Positions 47,445 through 56,554 of a stretch of DNA of 64,000 nt are shown one piece after another. Every line of letters starts with the position of its first letter. The first letter of the stretch is position 1. The DNA comes from Neorhizobium vignae (GTDB lineage Bacteria; Pseudomonadota; Alphaproteobacteria; Rhizobiales; Rhizobiaceae). A program made the translations under genes and the position numbers. Location: positions 1 to 64,000 of the forward strand of contig NZ_JNNU01000009.1 in assembly GCF_000732195.1 (NCBI RefSeq), given 5' to 3'. The notes beneath the pieces were generated by a model that saw only the letters and a program-made list of their open reading frames with translations, made no database searches and was not told the DNA's origin.

Positions 47445-48587
47445 TTGAACGCATTGCTCACCTCCTCCCAGCGACAGCTCGTGCGCATCATCAGCGAGTC
47501 CGGTCCGCTCAGCCGGACCGAGATGGCGAACCTGCTGGGCCTGAGCAAGGCGGCGATGAGCGGCATTGCCCGTGACCTGATCGACCTCGGCGTGCTGCAC
47601 GAAACCGAGACGGTCTATGGTCAGGGTCGCCCGTCGGTGCGGCTCGACCTGCATCCGGAATGCGCCTTCTTCGTCGGCATCTCGCTGCTCGAAGACCCGG
47701 CGCCGATGATCCTCTGCGACCTCAACGGCAAGATCATCGCCCGCCAGGCGATGCCGCTGTCGCGCGATCCGCAGGTCATCGCCGAGGCGATCACCGAGGG
47801 ACTGCCGAGCCTGCTCGAAACCCATCCGTCAGCGAAGGAAAAACTGTCCGGCATCGGCATCGCACTCTCCGGCTTCGTCGACGAGACCCAGTCGAACTGC
47901 GTGCAATCCACCCTGCTCAACTGGCAGGACGTGCCGCTCGCAAAGATCATCCGCGAGCGTACCGGCGTCGAGACCTTCATCGAGAACGACGCGAAGGCGG
48001 TCGCCGTCAGCGAAAAACTGTTCGGCAGCGCCCGCGAAATCCAGAGTTTCAGCGTCGTCTCGCTCGGCGACGGCATCGGCTGCGCCCATTTCATCGACGG
48101 CAAGCTCTATCGCGGCAATCACGGCGGCGCCGGCGAAATCGCCCATTGCACCATCGAGCCGGGTGGCTCGCCCTGCCGCTGCGGCAAGCGCGGCTGCCTC
48201 GACACGGTCTCCTCGATGAAGGCCATCAAGGAAATGTCGCGCGCCGAGGGGCTCGAATGCGTCTCGCTTTCCGACATCGAGAACGAGGCCTCGACCGGCA
48301 ATGCCGCCGCGATCCGCATCCTGCACCGCGCCGGATCGGGGCTGGGACTGGCAATCGCCAACCTCATCCAGATCAACGACCCCGGCCTGATCCTGATCAC
48401 CCATGTCGAAGGCTCGTTCGACGGCCTGTTCGGCACGGTGGTCAACCAGGCGATCGAAACCAACGTGCTGCCGCGTTACGCCGGCCAGACGCCGATCCGC
48501 ATCAAGCGCGTCGATGGCGATGTCTGGGCGCGGGGTGCCGCCAGCATCGCAGCCCATAATTTCCTGATCGGCCCCAATACAAACTGA
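47445..48587 (+). CDS. ROK-family transcriptional regulator (NagC/XylR-like)
   Basis: 380 residues. The N-terminal winged helix (about 8-65) has GPLSRTEMANLLGLSKAAMS, then ROK with IENDAKAVAVSE, GDGIGCAHFIDG, GAGEIAHCTIEPGG and zinc motif CRCGKRGCLDT. These repressors bind sugars or sugar phosphates as inducers. The TTG at 47445 is the only start before the helix-turn-helix; no clear ribosome-binding site is seen, so expression may be low or leaderless. Divergent from the dpp-like operon and followed 9 nt later by the M81 gene. Confidence 0.88.
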   Translation: MNALLTSSQRQLVRIISESGPLSRTEMANLLGLSKAAMSGIARDLIDLGVLHETETVYGQGRPSVRLDLHPECAFFVGISLLEDPAPMILCDLNGKIIARQAMPLSRDPQVIAEAITEGLPSLLETHPSAKEKLSGIGIALSGFVDETQSNCVQSTLLNWQDVPLAKIIRERTGVETFIENDAKAVAVSEKLFGSAREIQSFSVVSLGDGIGCAHFIDGKLYRGNHGGAGEIAHCTIEPGGSPCRCGKRGCLDTVSSMKAIKEMSRAEGLECVSLSDIENEASTGNAAAIRILHRAGSGLGLAIANLIQINDPGLILITHVEGSFDGLFGTVVNQAIETNVLPRYAGQTPIRIKRVDGDVWARGAASIAAHNFLIGPNTN

Positions 48588-48595
48588 GGTATCCC

Positions 48596-50032
48596 ATGCG
48601 CATCGCTGTCGGCGGCATCCATATCGAATGCAGCACCTATAATCCGGTCCTCAACGAGGAGAAGGATTTTCGCATCGTGCGCGGCGAGGACCTGACCACG
48701 GCCCCCTATTTCGCCTTCCTGAAGGATTACGACGCGGAATTCCTGCCGACCATCCACTGCCGCGCCATTGCCGGCGGCCCGGTCTCCCGCTCCACCTATG
48801 AGCGCTTCAAGGCCGAATTCCTGGACCGCCTGAAGCCGTTGCTGCCGCTCGACGGTCTCTATCTCGCCATGCACGGCGCCATGTATGTGCAGGGCATGGA
48901 GGATGCCGAGGGCGATTGGATCACCGCCGCCCGCGACCTGGTCGGCCCCGACTGCACGATATCGGCCAGTTACGACTTGCACGGCAATGTCAGCCAGCGG
49001 ATCATCGATGCGCTCGACATGTATTCCACCTACCGCACCGCGCCGCATATCGACGTCGAGGAGACCATGCGCCGCTCGGTGAAGATGCTGGTCGAAAGCC
49101 TGAAGAGCGGCGTCAAGCCGGTGCTGCTCTGGGCACCGATCCCGGTCGTGCTGCCCGGAGAGCGTACCAGCACTGTCGATGAGCCGGCCAAGAGCCTCTA
49201 CGAGATGATGCCGGAAATCGATGCGATCGACGGCGTCTGGGATGCGTCGCTGATGGTCGGTTACGTGTGGGCCGACGAGCCGCGCGGCACCGCCGCCGCA
49301 ATCATGACCGGCACCGACCGCACCGTCCTCGAGCGGGAAGCCAAACGTGTCGCCAAGGCCTATTGGGACGCGCGCGAACAATTCGTGTTCGGCTGCGAGA
49401 CCGGCTCGATACAGGAATGCGTCGACAAGGCGATCGCCTCGAAAACTGCTCCGGTCGTGCTCGCCGAATCCGGCGACAACCCGACCGGCGGCGGCGTCGG
49501 CGACCGCGCCGAGGTGCTGGCCGACCTGATCGAGAAGAAGGCGACCGGCGTCGTGTTCGCCGGCATCGCCGACAAGGCGGCGACCGAGGCCTGCTATGCT
49601 GCCGGCGTGGGTGCCGAACTCGACCTTTCGATCGGCGCCTCGCTCGACACGATCGGGAGCAAGCCGGTTCAGACCAGGGTCAAGGTCCAGTTCCTCCACG
49701 AAACGTCCGACCTTGCCGACCGGCAGGCGGTCGTGGCAATCGACGGCATAGAACTGGTCCTCTCGGCCAAGCGCCGCCCCTATCACTACATCGCCGACTT
49801 CACCCGCCTCGGCCTCAACCCGAACGGCGCCAGGATCATCGTCGTGAAGTCGGGCTACCTGTCCCCGGAACTGGCGCCGATCGCCAATCCGAACCTGATG
49901 GCCCTGTCGCCGGGTGTGGTGGACCAGTTCGTCGAACGCCTGGAACGGCACCGCAAGCTGAAGCCGACCTACCCCTTCGACAAGGACTTTGCCTACGAAC
50001 CGCAGGTGTTTGTTTCGGCGCGGTCGAAGTGA
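48596..50032 (+). CDS. M81-family metallopeptidase (MlrC / microcystinase C-like)
   Basis: 478 residues. The family's metal motifs are VGGIHIECSTY (about 5-15) and ISASYDLHGNVS (about 122-133), and the C-terminal MlrC domain has ADKAATEACYAAGVGAELDLSIG. MlrC hydrolyses the tetrapeptide product of microcystin linearisation, but most members are of unknown substrate. It starts 9 nt after the ROK regulator stop, so they share a transcript. It probably cleaves the imported compound of the neighbouring dpp-like system. Confidence 0.9.
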   Translation: MRIAVGGIHIECSTYNPVLNEEKDFRIVRGEDLTTAPYFAFLKDYDAEFLPTIHCRAIAGGPVSRSTYERFKAEFLDRLKPLLPLDGLYLAMHGAMYVQGMEDAEGDWITAARDLVGPDCTISASYDLHGNVSQRIIDALDMYSTYRTAPHIDVEETMRRSVKMLVESLKSGVKPVLLWAPIPVVLPGERTSTVDEPAKSLYEMMPEIDAIDGVWDASLMVGYVWADEPRGTAAAIMTGTDRTVLEREAKRVAKAYWDAREQFVFGCETGSIQECVDKAIASKTAPVVLAESGDNPTGGGVGDRAEVLADLIEKKATGVVFAGIADKAATEACYAAGVGAELDLSIGASLDTIGSKPVQTRVKVQFLHETSDLADRQAVVAIDGIELVLSAKRRPYHYIADFTRLGLNPNGARIIVVKSGYLSPELAPIANPNLMALSPGVVDQFVERLERHRKLKPTYPFDKDFAYEPQVFVSARSK

Positions 50033-50063
50033 CGATCCACGAAGCAGCTTTGAAGACGAGGGT

Positions 50064-50116
50064 TCCCCACCCTCCCTCATTCCTGTGCTTGTCACAGGAA
50101 TGAGGGAGGGTGGGGA
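50064..50116. repeat. Near-perfect 24-bp inverted repeat (palindromic intergenic element)
   Basis: Arms 50064-50087 and 50093-50116 are exact reverse complements of 24 bp with a 5-nt loop CTTGT, 31 nt after the M81 gene. There is no T-tract. The structure resembles palindromic intergenic elements frequent in rhizobial genomes. Confidence 0.75.
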
Positions 50117-50560
50117 CTGGCGCCAAGGTGACACGGAAAGCGCACCACCGGGCTGGTTGCTCCGACGAACAGCTCACTCAAAACGGGGACGATTTCAGCG
50201 CCCCTGAAAAATTCCCCATCGGCGTTCAACGACTTAGCCGCATTCCCTTCCCCATCCGTCCCCGCCTCCCGCAACCGCCCGCATAATCTCCCCGTCATCG
50301 GATGGGAAACCGGGTTCGCGAACCGGCCGCATCATCCGGCTCGCAAGGTCCGGTTTCCGGTGGCGGTCGAGGAAGCGTTGGAAGGGGGCTCGGAAATCCC
50401 CGGAAAGCGCAGAAAACGGCCGGGGCGGGCGGAAAGCCTGAATACCCACTACCCCAAAATACCCCGCCTGCCCCATTCCCGCAAAACGGAACCGTTGGAT
50501 TTTTCATCCGGGCGGCCAAAAGTGCTGTCTGGAAAAGAGGTCGTGGCGTTGACCGGCCGA
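50117..50560. other. Intergenic region with no supported gene
   Basis: GC-rich sequence with several overlapping short frames without ribosome-binding sites. Small inverted repeats such as ACCGGGTTCGCGAACCGGC near 50310-50330 occur. It may be a degraded repeat; nothing further can be supported. Confidence 0.5.
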
Positions 50561-51235
50561 CTATTCTCCGGCAGCCGCGAACACCGCGCTGGCGTCGCTG
50601 ACGATCGCCACATGCGAATAGGCCGCCTGCCCCGCAGCAACCGCATCGGCACGGATGATCGCGGTGACGATCTGGTCGTGCTCCTCATAGGATTTCGCAA
50701 GGCGCCCCGGCAGGCGGAACTGTGCGCGGCGGAAAGGGGCGAGCCGCGCCCGCGTCTGCGTCACCATCTCGAAGACGTGGTCGTTATGGGCGCCGCGATA
50801 AAGCCTTGTGTGGAATTCGGTATTGTGCGCCGCATAATCTTCTTCGGCACCGGCATGCACGAGCCGCATCGAACCGCGATGTTCGAGTTCCAGCGCCCGC
50901 CGTTCATCGACCGTCATCCGCTCCGCCGATAACCGGGCGCAAATCCCTTCGAGCTCGGCCATCGCCTCGAACATCGAATGCAGATAGGTCCCGGTCACGT
51001 TGGTGACGACGGCGCTGCGGTTCGGTTCGCGCCCGACAAGGCCCATGGCACCGAGCTCGCGCAGGGCCTCGCGCACCGGTGTGCGGGACACTTCGAAGCG
51101 CGAGGCGAGCGTGATCTCGTCGAGCTTCTCCCCGGGCAGGATGGCTCCCGTGACGATCATGTCGGCGATGGCGCGCACCATCTGTTCGACGGTGGTTCCG
51201 GTACGGATGACTTCTCTGCGCCTGACCTGCTTCAC
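50561..51235 (-). CDS. GntR-family transcriptional regulator (FCD subgroup)
   Basis: 224 residues. The winged helix (about 15-80) has LPGEKLDEITLASRFEVSRTPVREALREL, typical of FadR/FCD members. The all-helical FCD domain follows, with AHNTEFHTRLYRGAHND as ligand/metal segment. It is the probable repressor of the divergent triuret/biuret operon; repeats matching its expected operator lie in the 339-nt gap. The start is GTG 51235. The ribosome-binding site is weak. Confidence 0.9.
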   Translation of the reverse strand: MKQVRRREVIRTGTTVEQMVRAIADMIVTGAILPGEKLDEITLASRFEVSRTPVREALRELGAMGLVGREPNRSAVVTNVTGTYLHSMFEAMAELEGICARLSAERMTVDERRALELEHRGSMRLVHAGAEEDYAAHNTEFHTRLYRGAHNDHVFEMVTQTRARLAPFRRAQFRLPGRLAKSYEEHDQIVTAIIRADAVAAGQAAYSHVAIVSDASAVFAAAGE

Positions 51236-51262
51236 GGGACGATTCTACTCACACTCGCAACC

Positions 51263-51273
51263 TGCATACAGAT
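51263..51273. promoter_or_regulatory. Candidate GntR half site, gene-proximal copy
   Basis: TGCATACAGAT, the exact inverse of the site at 51435, 28 nt upstream of the GntR start. It suggests autoregulation. Confidence 0.4.
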
Positions 51274-51434
51274 GCCGTTCCGGATTCGATAAGTCAAATG
51301 ACGCCGGCAAGACATTGGTAGTTTTCAGCTTTCTGACGCCGGAAAATCCCACCGTCAATTGCCGTATTGCTCCGCATGCGAGATTGCTGAACAAATCATA
51401 ATGACTGATTATTTATTAAGCGAAGATGCGCTGA

Positions 51435-51445
51435 ATCTGTATGCA
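51435..51445. promoter_or_regulatory. Candidate GntR half site, operon-proximal copy
   Basis: ATCTGTATGCA, overlapping the start of ATGCACTTTT (51441-51450), which is repeated at 51521-51530, 80 nt apart, next to the -12 region of the sigma-54 promoter. Confidence 0.4.
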
Positions 51446-51504
51446 CTTTTTATCCCCGCTTTTCCGCCTGTAAAAATTCGGACGCAATAACAACAGCTTG
51501 AAGC

Positions 51505-51521
51505 CTGGCACGCACATTGCA
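51505..51521 (+). promoter_or_regulatory. Sigma-54 (RpoN) promoter of the triuret/biuret operon
   Basis: CTGGCACGCACATTGCA matches YTGGCACGNNNNTTGCW at every fixed position, with GG (51507-51508) and GC (51519-51520) ten nucleotides apart. Transcription would start near 51532, 43 nt before the first gene. This predicts nitrogen-responsive expression through an enhancer-binding protein such as NtrC; I did not find a clear NtrC site. Confidence 0.75.
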
Positions 51522-51574
51522 TGCACTTTTCTGTACCCGTTCGAAACCGGCCCAGCGCCGCAAGGAGCATTCCG

Positions 51575-52702
51575 ATGACCAAACTCCTTCCCATGAACCG
51601 CCGCAACTTTCTCCAGGCTTCCGCCGCCGGCCTGGCCGCCGGCACCGTGCCCGGCCTGTTCGGCTCGCAGGCCATGGCCCAGACGGCGCTCACCGTCGGC
51701 TTCATCTATGTCGGCCCTAAGGACGACTATGGTTATAACCAGGCGCATGCCGAGGGTGCGGCCGTCATCAAGAAGATGCCGGGCATCACGCTGGTCGAAG
51801 AGGAAAACGTTCCGGAAACCGTCGATGTCCAGAAGACCATGGAATCGATGATCAATCTCGACGGCGCCACCCTGCTCTTCCCGACCTCTTTCGGTTACTT
51901 CGACCCCCATATGCTGGCCATGGCTGCCAAATATCCGAAAATCCAGTTCCGCCATTGCGGCGGCCTGTGGACCGAGGGCAAACATCCGGCCAATACCGGC
52001 TCCTATTTCGGCTATATCGGCCAGGGCCAGTATCTGAACGGCATCGCCGCCGGTTACGCCACCAAGAGCAAGAAGATCGGCTTCGTTGCCGCCAAGCCCA
52101 TCCCGCAGGTCGTGCAGAACATCAATTCCTTCCTGCTCGGCGCCCGCTCCGTCGATCCGACCATTACCTGCCAGGTGATCTTCACCGGCGAATGGTCGCT
52201 CGCCGTCAAGGAGGCCGAAGCCACCAACGCGCTGATCGACCAGGGCGCCGACGTCGTCACCTGCCATGTGGACAGCCCGAAGGTGGTGGTCGAGACCGCT
52301 GCCGGCCGTGGCGCCTTCGTCTGCGGTTACCACGCCAACCAGAGCGCCCTCGCCAAGGACAAGTACCTGACCGGCGCCGAATGGGCCTGGGGCAATGTCT
52401 ATACCAACTTCATCAAGGCGGCCCAGAGTGGCGGCAAGCTCGGCAATTTCGTCCGTGGCGGCCTGAAGGACGGCTTCGTCAAAATGAGCCCGCTCGGCCC
52501 GGCCGTTTCCGCCGAAGGCCGCAAGAAGTTCGAGGCGACGCTTGCCGAGATCATGTCCGGCAAGTTCTCGGTCTTCAAGGGCCCGATCAAGGACAACAAG
52601 GGCAATGTCGTCGTCACCGCCGGCACCGCCTTTGCCGAGGATGCGATCGAGCTCGAAAGCATGGGTTACTTGGTCGAGGGCGTGGTCGGTTCGACCTCCT
52701 GA
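51575..52702 (+). CDS. BMP-family ABC substrate-binding protein
   Basis: 375 residues. The twin-arginine-like signal NRRNFLQASAAGLAAG ends near A35 (AMA). The mature part has VGFIYVGPKDDYGYNQAHAEG, DGATLLFPTSFGYFDPHMLA and AVKEAEATNALIDQGADVV, as in the basic-membrane-protein family (PnrA/Med), which usually binds nucleosides. AAGGAG lies 7 nt before ATG 51575. First gene of the operon; likely captures a urea-oligomer or a related amide. Confidence 0.92.
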   Translation: MTKLLPMNRRNFLQASAAGLAAGTVPGLFGSQAMAQTALTVGFIYVGPKDDYGYNQAHAEGAAVIKKMPGITLVEEENVPETVDVQKTMESMINLDGATLLFPTSFGYFDPHMLAMAAKYPKIQFRHCGGLWTEGKHPANTGSYFGYIGQGQYLNGIAAGYATKSKKIGFVAAKPIPQVVQNINSFLLGARSVDPTITCQVIFTGEWSLAVKEAEATNALIDQGADVVTCHVDSPKVVVETAAGRGAFVCGYHANQSALAKDKYLTGAEWAWGNVYTNFIKAAQSGGKLGNFVRGGLKDGFVKMSPLGPAVSAEGRKKFEATLAEIMSGKFSVFKGPIKDNKGNVVVTAGTAFAEDAIELESMGYLVEGVVGSTS

Positions 52703-52754
52703 CGTGATGTCCTGACCTTACGTCCCTAACCTCACGTCAAGGGGGAAAAGCGCC

Positions 52755-53882
52755 ATGACGGCCGAAGCGAACGATCCGAGACTATCCATCGCGGCGGGGG
52801 GCAATGCGTCCTTCCGCCCCCTCCTCGAATGGCTGGCGCGACGGGCCGAACCCGTGGCGATCGGGCTCGTGGCGATCCTGATCGGCCTGGCGCTTTTCTC
52901 CCTCTTCATCCTGGCGGTCGGCAAGTCGCCGCTTACCCTCTTCCAGCTCATGTACACGGGCGGTTTCGGAAGCTGGTTCTCGATCCAGAACAGCCTTTCG
53001 CGGGCCGCGCCGCTACTGCTGACGGCGCTCTGCGTGGCGCTGCCGGCACGGCTCGGCCTCGTCATCATCGGCGCGGAGGGCGCGGTCGTGCTCGGCGGCG
53101 TCGCGGCAGCGGCGAGCGCCATGCCCTTCGTCGGCATCGTGCCGCCGATCGTGCTGTTCGTCTTCATGGCTATCGCCGCCATGGTCGTCGGCGGCATCTG
53201 GATCGGCTTTGCCGGTTTCCTGCGCCACTATCGCGGCGTCAACGAAACGATCTCCTCGCTGCTGCTCGCTTATATTGCCATCGCCCTGATGAACCAGTTC
53301 GTCGAAGGACTGCTGCGCGATCCGGCGAGCTTGAACAAGCCCTCCACCAAACCTCTGCCGAAGGACTACATGCTCGGTCAGATCCCCGGCATGGACGTCC
53401 ATTGGGGCCTCGTCATCGGCGTCATCGCGTGCATCCTCTCCTGGGTGCTGATCGAGATCACCAGCTTCGGTTTTGCCGCCCGCATCGCCGGCGGCAATGT
53501 CCGTGCCGCCCAGATCCAGGGCCTGCCGGTCGGCAAGCTGATCGTCGGCTTCACCGCGATTGCCGGCGGTTTTGCGGGCCTCGCGGGCATGATCGAGGTC
53601 GCAGCGGTGCAGGGTAGCGCCAACGCCTCGCTTGCCGCCGGCTACGGTTATACCGGCATCCTCGTCGCCTTCCTGGCGCGGCACAATCCGTTGGCGATCA
53701 TTCCGGTCGCCATCCTGCTCGGCGGCATCTCCGCCTCCGGCGGCCTGATCCAGCGGCGCATGGGCCTGCCGGATGCCACCGTTCTGGTGCTGCAGGGCAC
53801 GCTCTTCATCGTCATCCTGTTCTGCGAGACCTTTTACGGCCGCTTCAAGATCTTCAATCCCGACCTCTGGAAAAGGAGCTGA
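52755..53882 (+). CDS. ABC permease, BMP/nucleoside-type (first)
   Basis: 375 residues with about ten hydrophobic helices of the branched-chain-amino-acid/BmpC-type permease fold. FRHYRGVNETI-like segment near GFLRHYRGVNETISSLL and GFAARIAGGNVRAAQIQGL are family signatures. It partners with the second permease 3 nt downstream, and both need the ATPase encoded later in the operon. Confidence 0.92.
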   Translation: MTAEANDPRLSIAAGGNASFRPLLEWLARRAEPVAIGLVAILIGLALFSLFILAVGKSPLTLFQLMYTGGFGSWFSIQNSLSRAAPLLLTALCVALPARLGLVIIGAEGAVVLGGVAAAASAMPFVGIVPPIVLFVFMAIAAMVVGGIWIGFAGFLRHYRGVNETISSLLLAYIAIALMNQFVEGLLRDPASLNKPSTKPLPKDYMLGQIPGMDVHWGLVIGVIACILSWVLIEITSFGFAARIAGGNVRAAQIQGLPVGKLIVGFTAIAGGFAGLAGMIEVAAVQGSANASLAAGYGYTGILVAFLARHNPLAIIPVAILLGGISASGGLIQRRMGLPDATVLVLQGTLFIVILFCETFYGRFKIFNPDLWKRS

Positions 53883-53885
53883 CCG

Positions 53886-54812
53886 ATGGAAGACACAGGT
53901 ATCGGCCTCTGGGGCGTGCCGCTGGCGATCTTCGCAGGCGCCATCCGCGTCTCGACCCCCTTCATCTTCGTCTCGCTCGGCGAGACGATCACCGAGCGTT
54001 CCGGCCGCATCAATCTTGGGCTTGAAGGCACGCTCGTCTTCGGCGCCATGACGGCCTATGCGGTCGCGGTGATGACAGGCTCGCCGACACTGGGCGTACT
54101 GGCCGCCATGGCGACCGGCGCCATCTTCGGCACGATCCACGGCTGGATCTGCAAATGGCCGAAGGTCAACGACATCGCCATCGGCATCGCCATGATGCAG
54201 TTCGGCCTGGGCCTCGCCTTTTTCCTCGGCAAGTCCTTCATCCAGCCGGTGGCGCCGAAATTGCCCTCCATCCCGCTCGGCGGCTGGTCGGCGGTGCCGC
54301 AAGTGCAGGCGGCGCTTAACATCAACGTGCTGTTCTTCATCGGCGCCGCACTCGCGCTCTTCCTCTGGTGGGCGTTCAGGAATACCCGTATCGGCCTCAC
54401 CTTACGCGTCGTCGGTGACAGCACCGATGCGGCCCGCGCCATGGGCATCAGCCCGGACCGCGTCCGCCTTCTGGCGACCGCTGCCGGCGGCTCGCTGGCG
54501 GCGATCGGCGGCGCCTACCTGTCGCTCTATTACCCCGGTTCCTGGAACGAGGGTATTTCCTCCGGCCAGGGCCTGATGGCGGTGGCGCTGGTGATCTTCG
54601 CTCGCTGGAACCCGATCGGCTGTTTCCTCGCCGCCCTGCTCTTCGGCGGCGCCGGCGCGCTTGGCCCTGCCCTGCAATCGGTCGGCGTGACGCAGGGCTA
54701 TTATCTGTTCTACGCGGCACCCTACGTGCTCACCCTCATCATCCTGATCGCGACCTCGTCGCCCACCCGCTCGCTTGCCGGTGCGCCAGGCGCGCTGTCG
54801 CTGACCAAATAA
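53886..54812 (+). CDS. ABC permease, BMP/nucleoside-type (second)
   Basis: 308 residues, about eight membrane helices. SLGETITERSGRINLGLEG and TLRVVGDSTDAARAMGI are typical of the second permease in nucleoside-type importers. It starts 3 nt after the first permease and is followed 12 nt later by the amidase gene. Confidence 0.92.
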   Translation: MEDTGIGLWGVPLAIFAGAIRVSTPFIFVSLGETITERSGRINLGLEGTLVFGAMTAYAVAVMTGSPTLGVLAAMATGAIFGTIHGWICKWPKVNDIAIGIAMMQFGLGLAFFLGKSFIQPVAPKLPSIPLGGWSAVPQVQAALNINVLFFIGAALALFLWWAFRNTRIGLTLRVVGDSTDAARAMGISPDRVRLLATAAGGSLAAIGGAYLSLYYPGSWNEGISSGQGLMAVALVIFARWNPIGCFLAALLFGGAGALGPALQSVGVTQGYYLFYAAPYVLTLIILIATSSPTRSLAGAPGALSLTK

Positions 54813-54824
54813 GGGAGATCGGTC

Positions 54825-55841
54825 ATGAACGGATTGGGCGGCCTCAACAAATCGGAGCACGGCGTCGGTATCGGCCTCGTCCAGCTCCAGCTTCCGGTGA
54901 CGGTCACCAGGGCGGATCTTGCGAAGCAGACACAGGTGATCGTGGATATGGTCGCCAAGGCGCGACGCAACCAGCCGGGCATGGATCTCGTGGTCTTCCC
55001 CGAATATGCGCTGCACGGACTTTCGATGGACATCAATCCGGAGATCATGTGCTCGCTCGACGGCCCGGAAGTCGCGGCCTTCCGTAAGGCCTGCAGGGAC
55101 AATGGGATCTGGGGCTGCTTCTCGATCATGGAGCTGAACCCCGGCGGCATGCCCTACAATTCCGGCATCGTTATCGACGATAACGGCGACCTGAAGCTCT
55201 ATTACCGCAAGATGCATCCCTGGGTGCCGGTCGAACCCTGGGAGCCGGGCGATTTCGGCATTCCGGTGATCGACGGACCGAAGGGCGCAAAACTCGCCCT
55301 GATCATCTGCCATGACGGCATGTTCCCGGAAATGGCCCGCGAATGCGCCTACAAGGGTGCCGAGATCATGATCCGCACCGCGGGCTATACCGCGCCGATC
55401 CGCGAAGCGTGGCGCTTCACCAACCAGTCGAACGCCTTCTGCAACCTGATGGTGACGGCGAGTGTGTGCATGTGCGGCTCGGACGGCACGTTCGATTCCA
55501 TGGGCGAAGGCATGGTCTGCAATTTCGACGGCACGATCATCGCCCATGGCACGTCCGGCCGCGTCAACGAGATCATTACCGCCGAGGTACGGCCCGATCT
55601 GGTGCGCGAGGCCCGGCTTGGCTGGGGCGTCGAGAACAATATCTACCAGTTCGGCCATCGCGGTTACGTCGCGGTATCCGGCGGGGCGGGCGATGCGCCC
55701 TACACCTACATGCACGATCTGATTGCCGGGAAATACAGACTGCCCTGGGAGGACGCGGTGAAGGTCACCGACGGCACCTCCTGCGGCTTCGACAAACCCG
55801 TGCGGTCTTATGGAGAGACTTTCAAGCTGGCTGGCGAATAG
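54825..55841 (+). CDS. Formamidase-like (AmiF) nitrilase-superfamily amidase
   Basis: Cytoplasmic Glu-Lys-Cys amidohydrolase of 338 residues. E60 in [11 protein letters not shown]129 in LYYRKMHPW and C162 in ICHDGMFPE match the AmiF catalytic residues of Helicobacter (E60, K133, C166) in order and spacing. The segments GVFSIMER-like [11 protein letters not shown] and SWGLENNIY-like [17 protein letters not shown] also fit AmiF rather than AmiE. It releases ammonia from a small amide, perhaps formamide or a urea derivative. Its place in a triuret/biuret operon is unexplained. Confidence 0.87.
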   Translation: MNGLGGLNKSEHGVGIGLVQLQLPVTVTRADLAKQTQVIVDMVAKARRNQPGMDLVVFPEYALHGLSMDINPEIMCSLDGPEVAAFRKACRDNGIWGCFSIMELNPGGMPYNSGIVIDDNGDLKLYYRKMHPWVPVEPWEPGDFGIPVIDGPKGAKLALIICHDGMFPEMARECAYKGAEIMIRTAGYTAPIREAWRFTNQSNAFCNLMVTASVCMCGSDGTFDSMGEGMVCNFDGTIIAHGTSGRVNEIITAEVRPDLVREARLGWGVENNIYQFGHRGYVAVSGGAGDAPYTYMHDLIAGKYRLPWEDAVKVTDGTSCGFDKPVRSYGETFKLAGE

Positions 55842-55852
55842 GAGAGACAATG

Positions 55853-56554
55853 ATGGACGCGATGGGTGAAACCAAAGGGCATTATATCGACGCCGATCCC
55901 TATGCCTGGCCCTACAACGGCGACCTGAGACCCCAAAACACCGCCCTCATCATCATCGACATGCAGACCGATTTCTGCGGTAAGGGCGGGTATGTCGACC
56001 ATATGGGTTACGACCTGTCGCTGGTGCAGGCGCCGATCGAGCCGATCAAGACGGTGCTCGCCGCCATGCGCGCCAAGGGCTACCACATCATCCACACCCG
56101 CGAAGGCCACCGCCCGGACCTCGCCGACCTGCCGGCCAACAAACGCTGGCGCTCGCAGCGCATCGGCGCCGGCATCGGCGATCCCGGTCCCTGCGGCCGC
56201 ATCCTGACGAGGGGCGAGCCCGGCTGGGACATCATTCCTGAACTCTACCCGATCGAAGGCGAAGTGATCATCGACAAGCCGGGCAAGGGCTCCTTCTGCG
56301 CCACCGACCTCGAACTCATCCTCAACCAGAAGCGCATCGAAAACATCATCCTCACCGGCATCACCACCGACGTCTGCGTCTCGACGACGATGCGCGAGGC
56401 GAACGACCGCGGTTTCGAATGCCTGATGCTGGAAGACTGCTGCGGCGCTACCGACTATGGCAATCACCTAGCCGCCATCAAGATGGTCAAGATGCAGGGC
56501 GGCGTCTTCGGGTCCGTCTCCAACTCCGCTACCTTGGTGAGCCAGCTGCCATGA
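55853..56554 (+). CDS. biuH: Biuret hydrolase (isochorismatase-like cysteine hydrolase)
   Basis: Hydrolyses biuret to allophanate and ammonia. 233 residues; with the ATG at 55853 the catalytic residues fall at D36 (IIIDMQTDF), K142 (IDKPGKGSF) and C175 (TDVCVSTT), the same numbers I recall for R. leguminosarum BiuH. Near-identical runs such as [13 protein letters not shown] and [12 protein letters not shown] support the assignment. An ATG at 55850 is too close to the GGAGAG site. It overlaps the next gene by 4 nt. Confidence 0.93.
   Translation: MDAMGETKGHYIDADPYAWPYNGDLRPQNTALIIIDMQTDFCGKGGYVDHMGYDLSLVQAPIEPIKTVLAAMRAKGYHIIHTREGHRPDLADLPANKRWRSQRIGAGIGDPGPCGRILTRGEPGWDIIPELYPIEGEVIIDKPGKGSFCATDLELILNQKRIENIILTGITTDVCVSTTMREANDRGFECLMLEDCCGATDYGNHLAAIKMVKMQGGVFGSVSNSATLVSQLP

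Noticed and set aside
50302..50932. Overlapping small frames in the intergenic region
   Set aside because: No ribosome-binding site, Arg/Pro/Gly-rich composition and partly antisense to the GntR gene.
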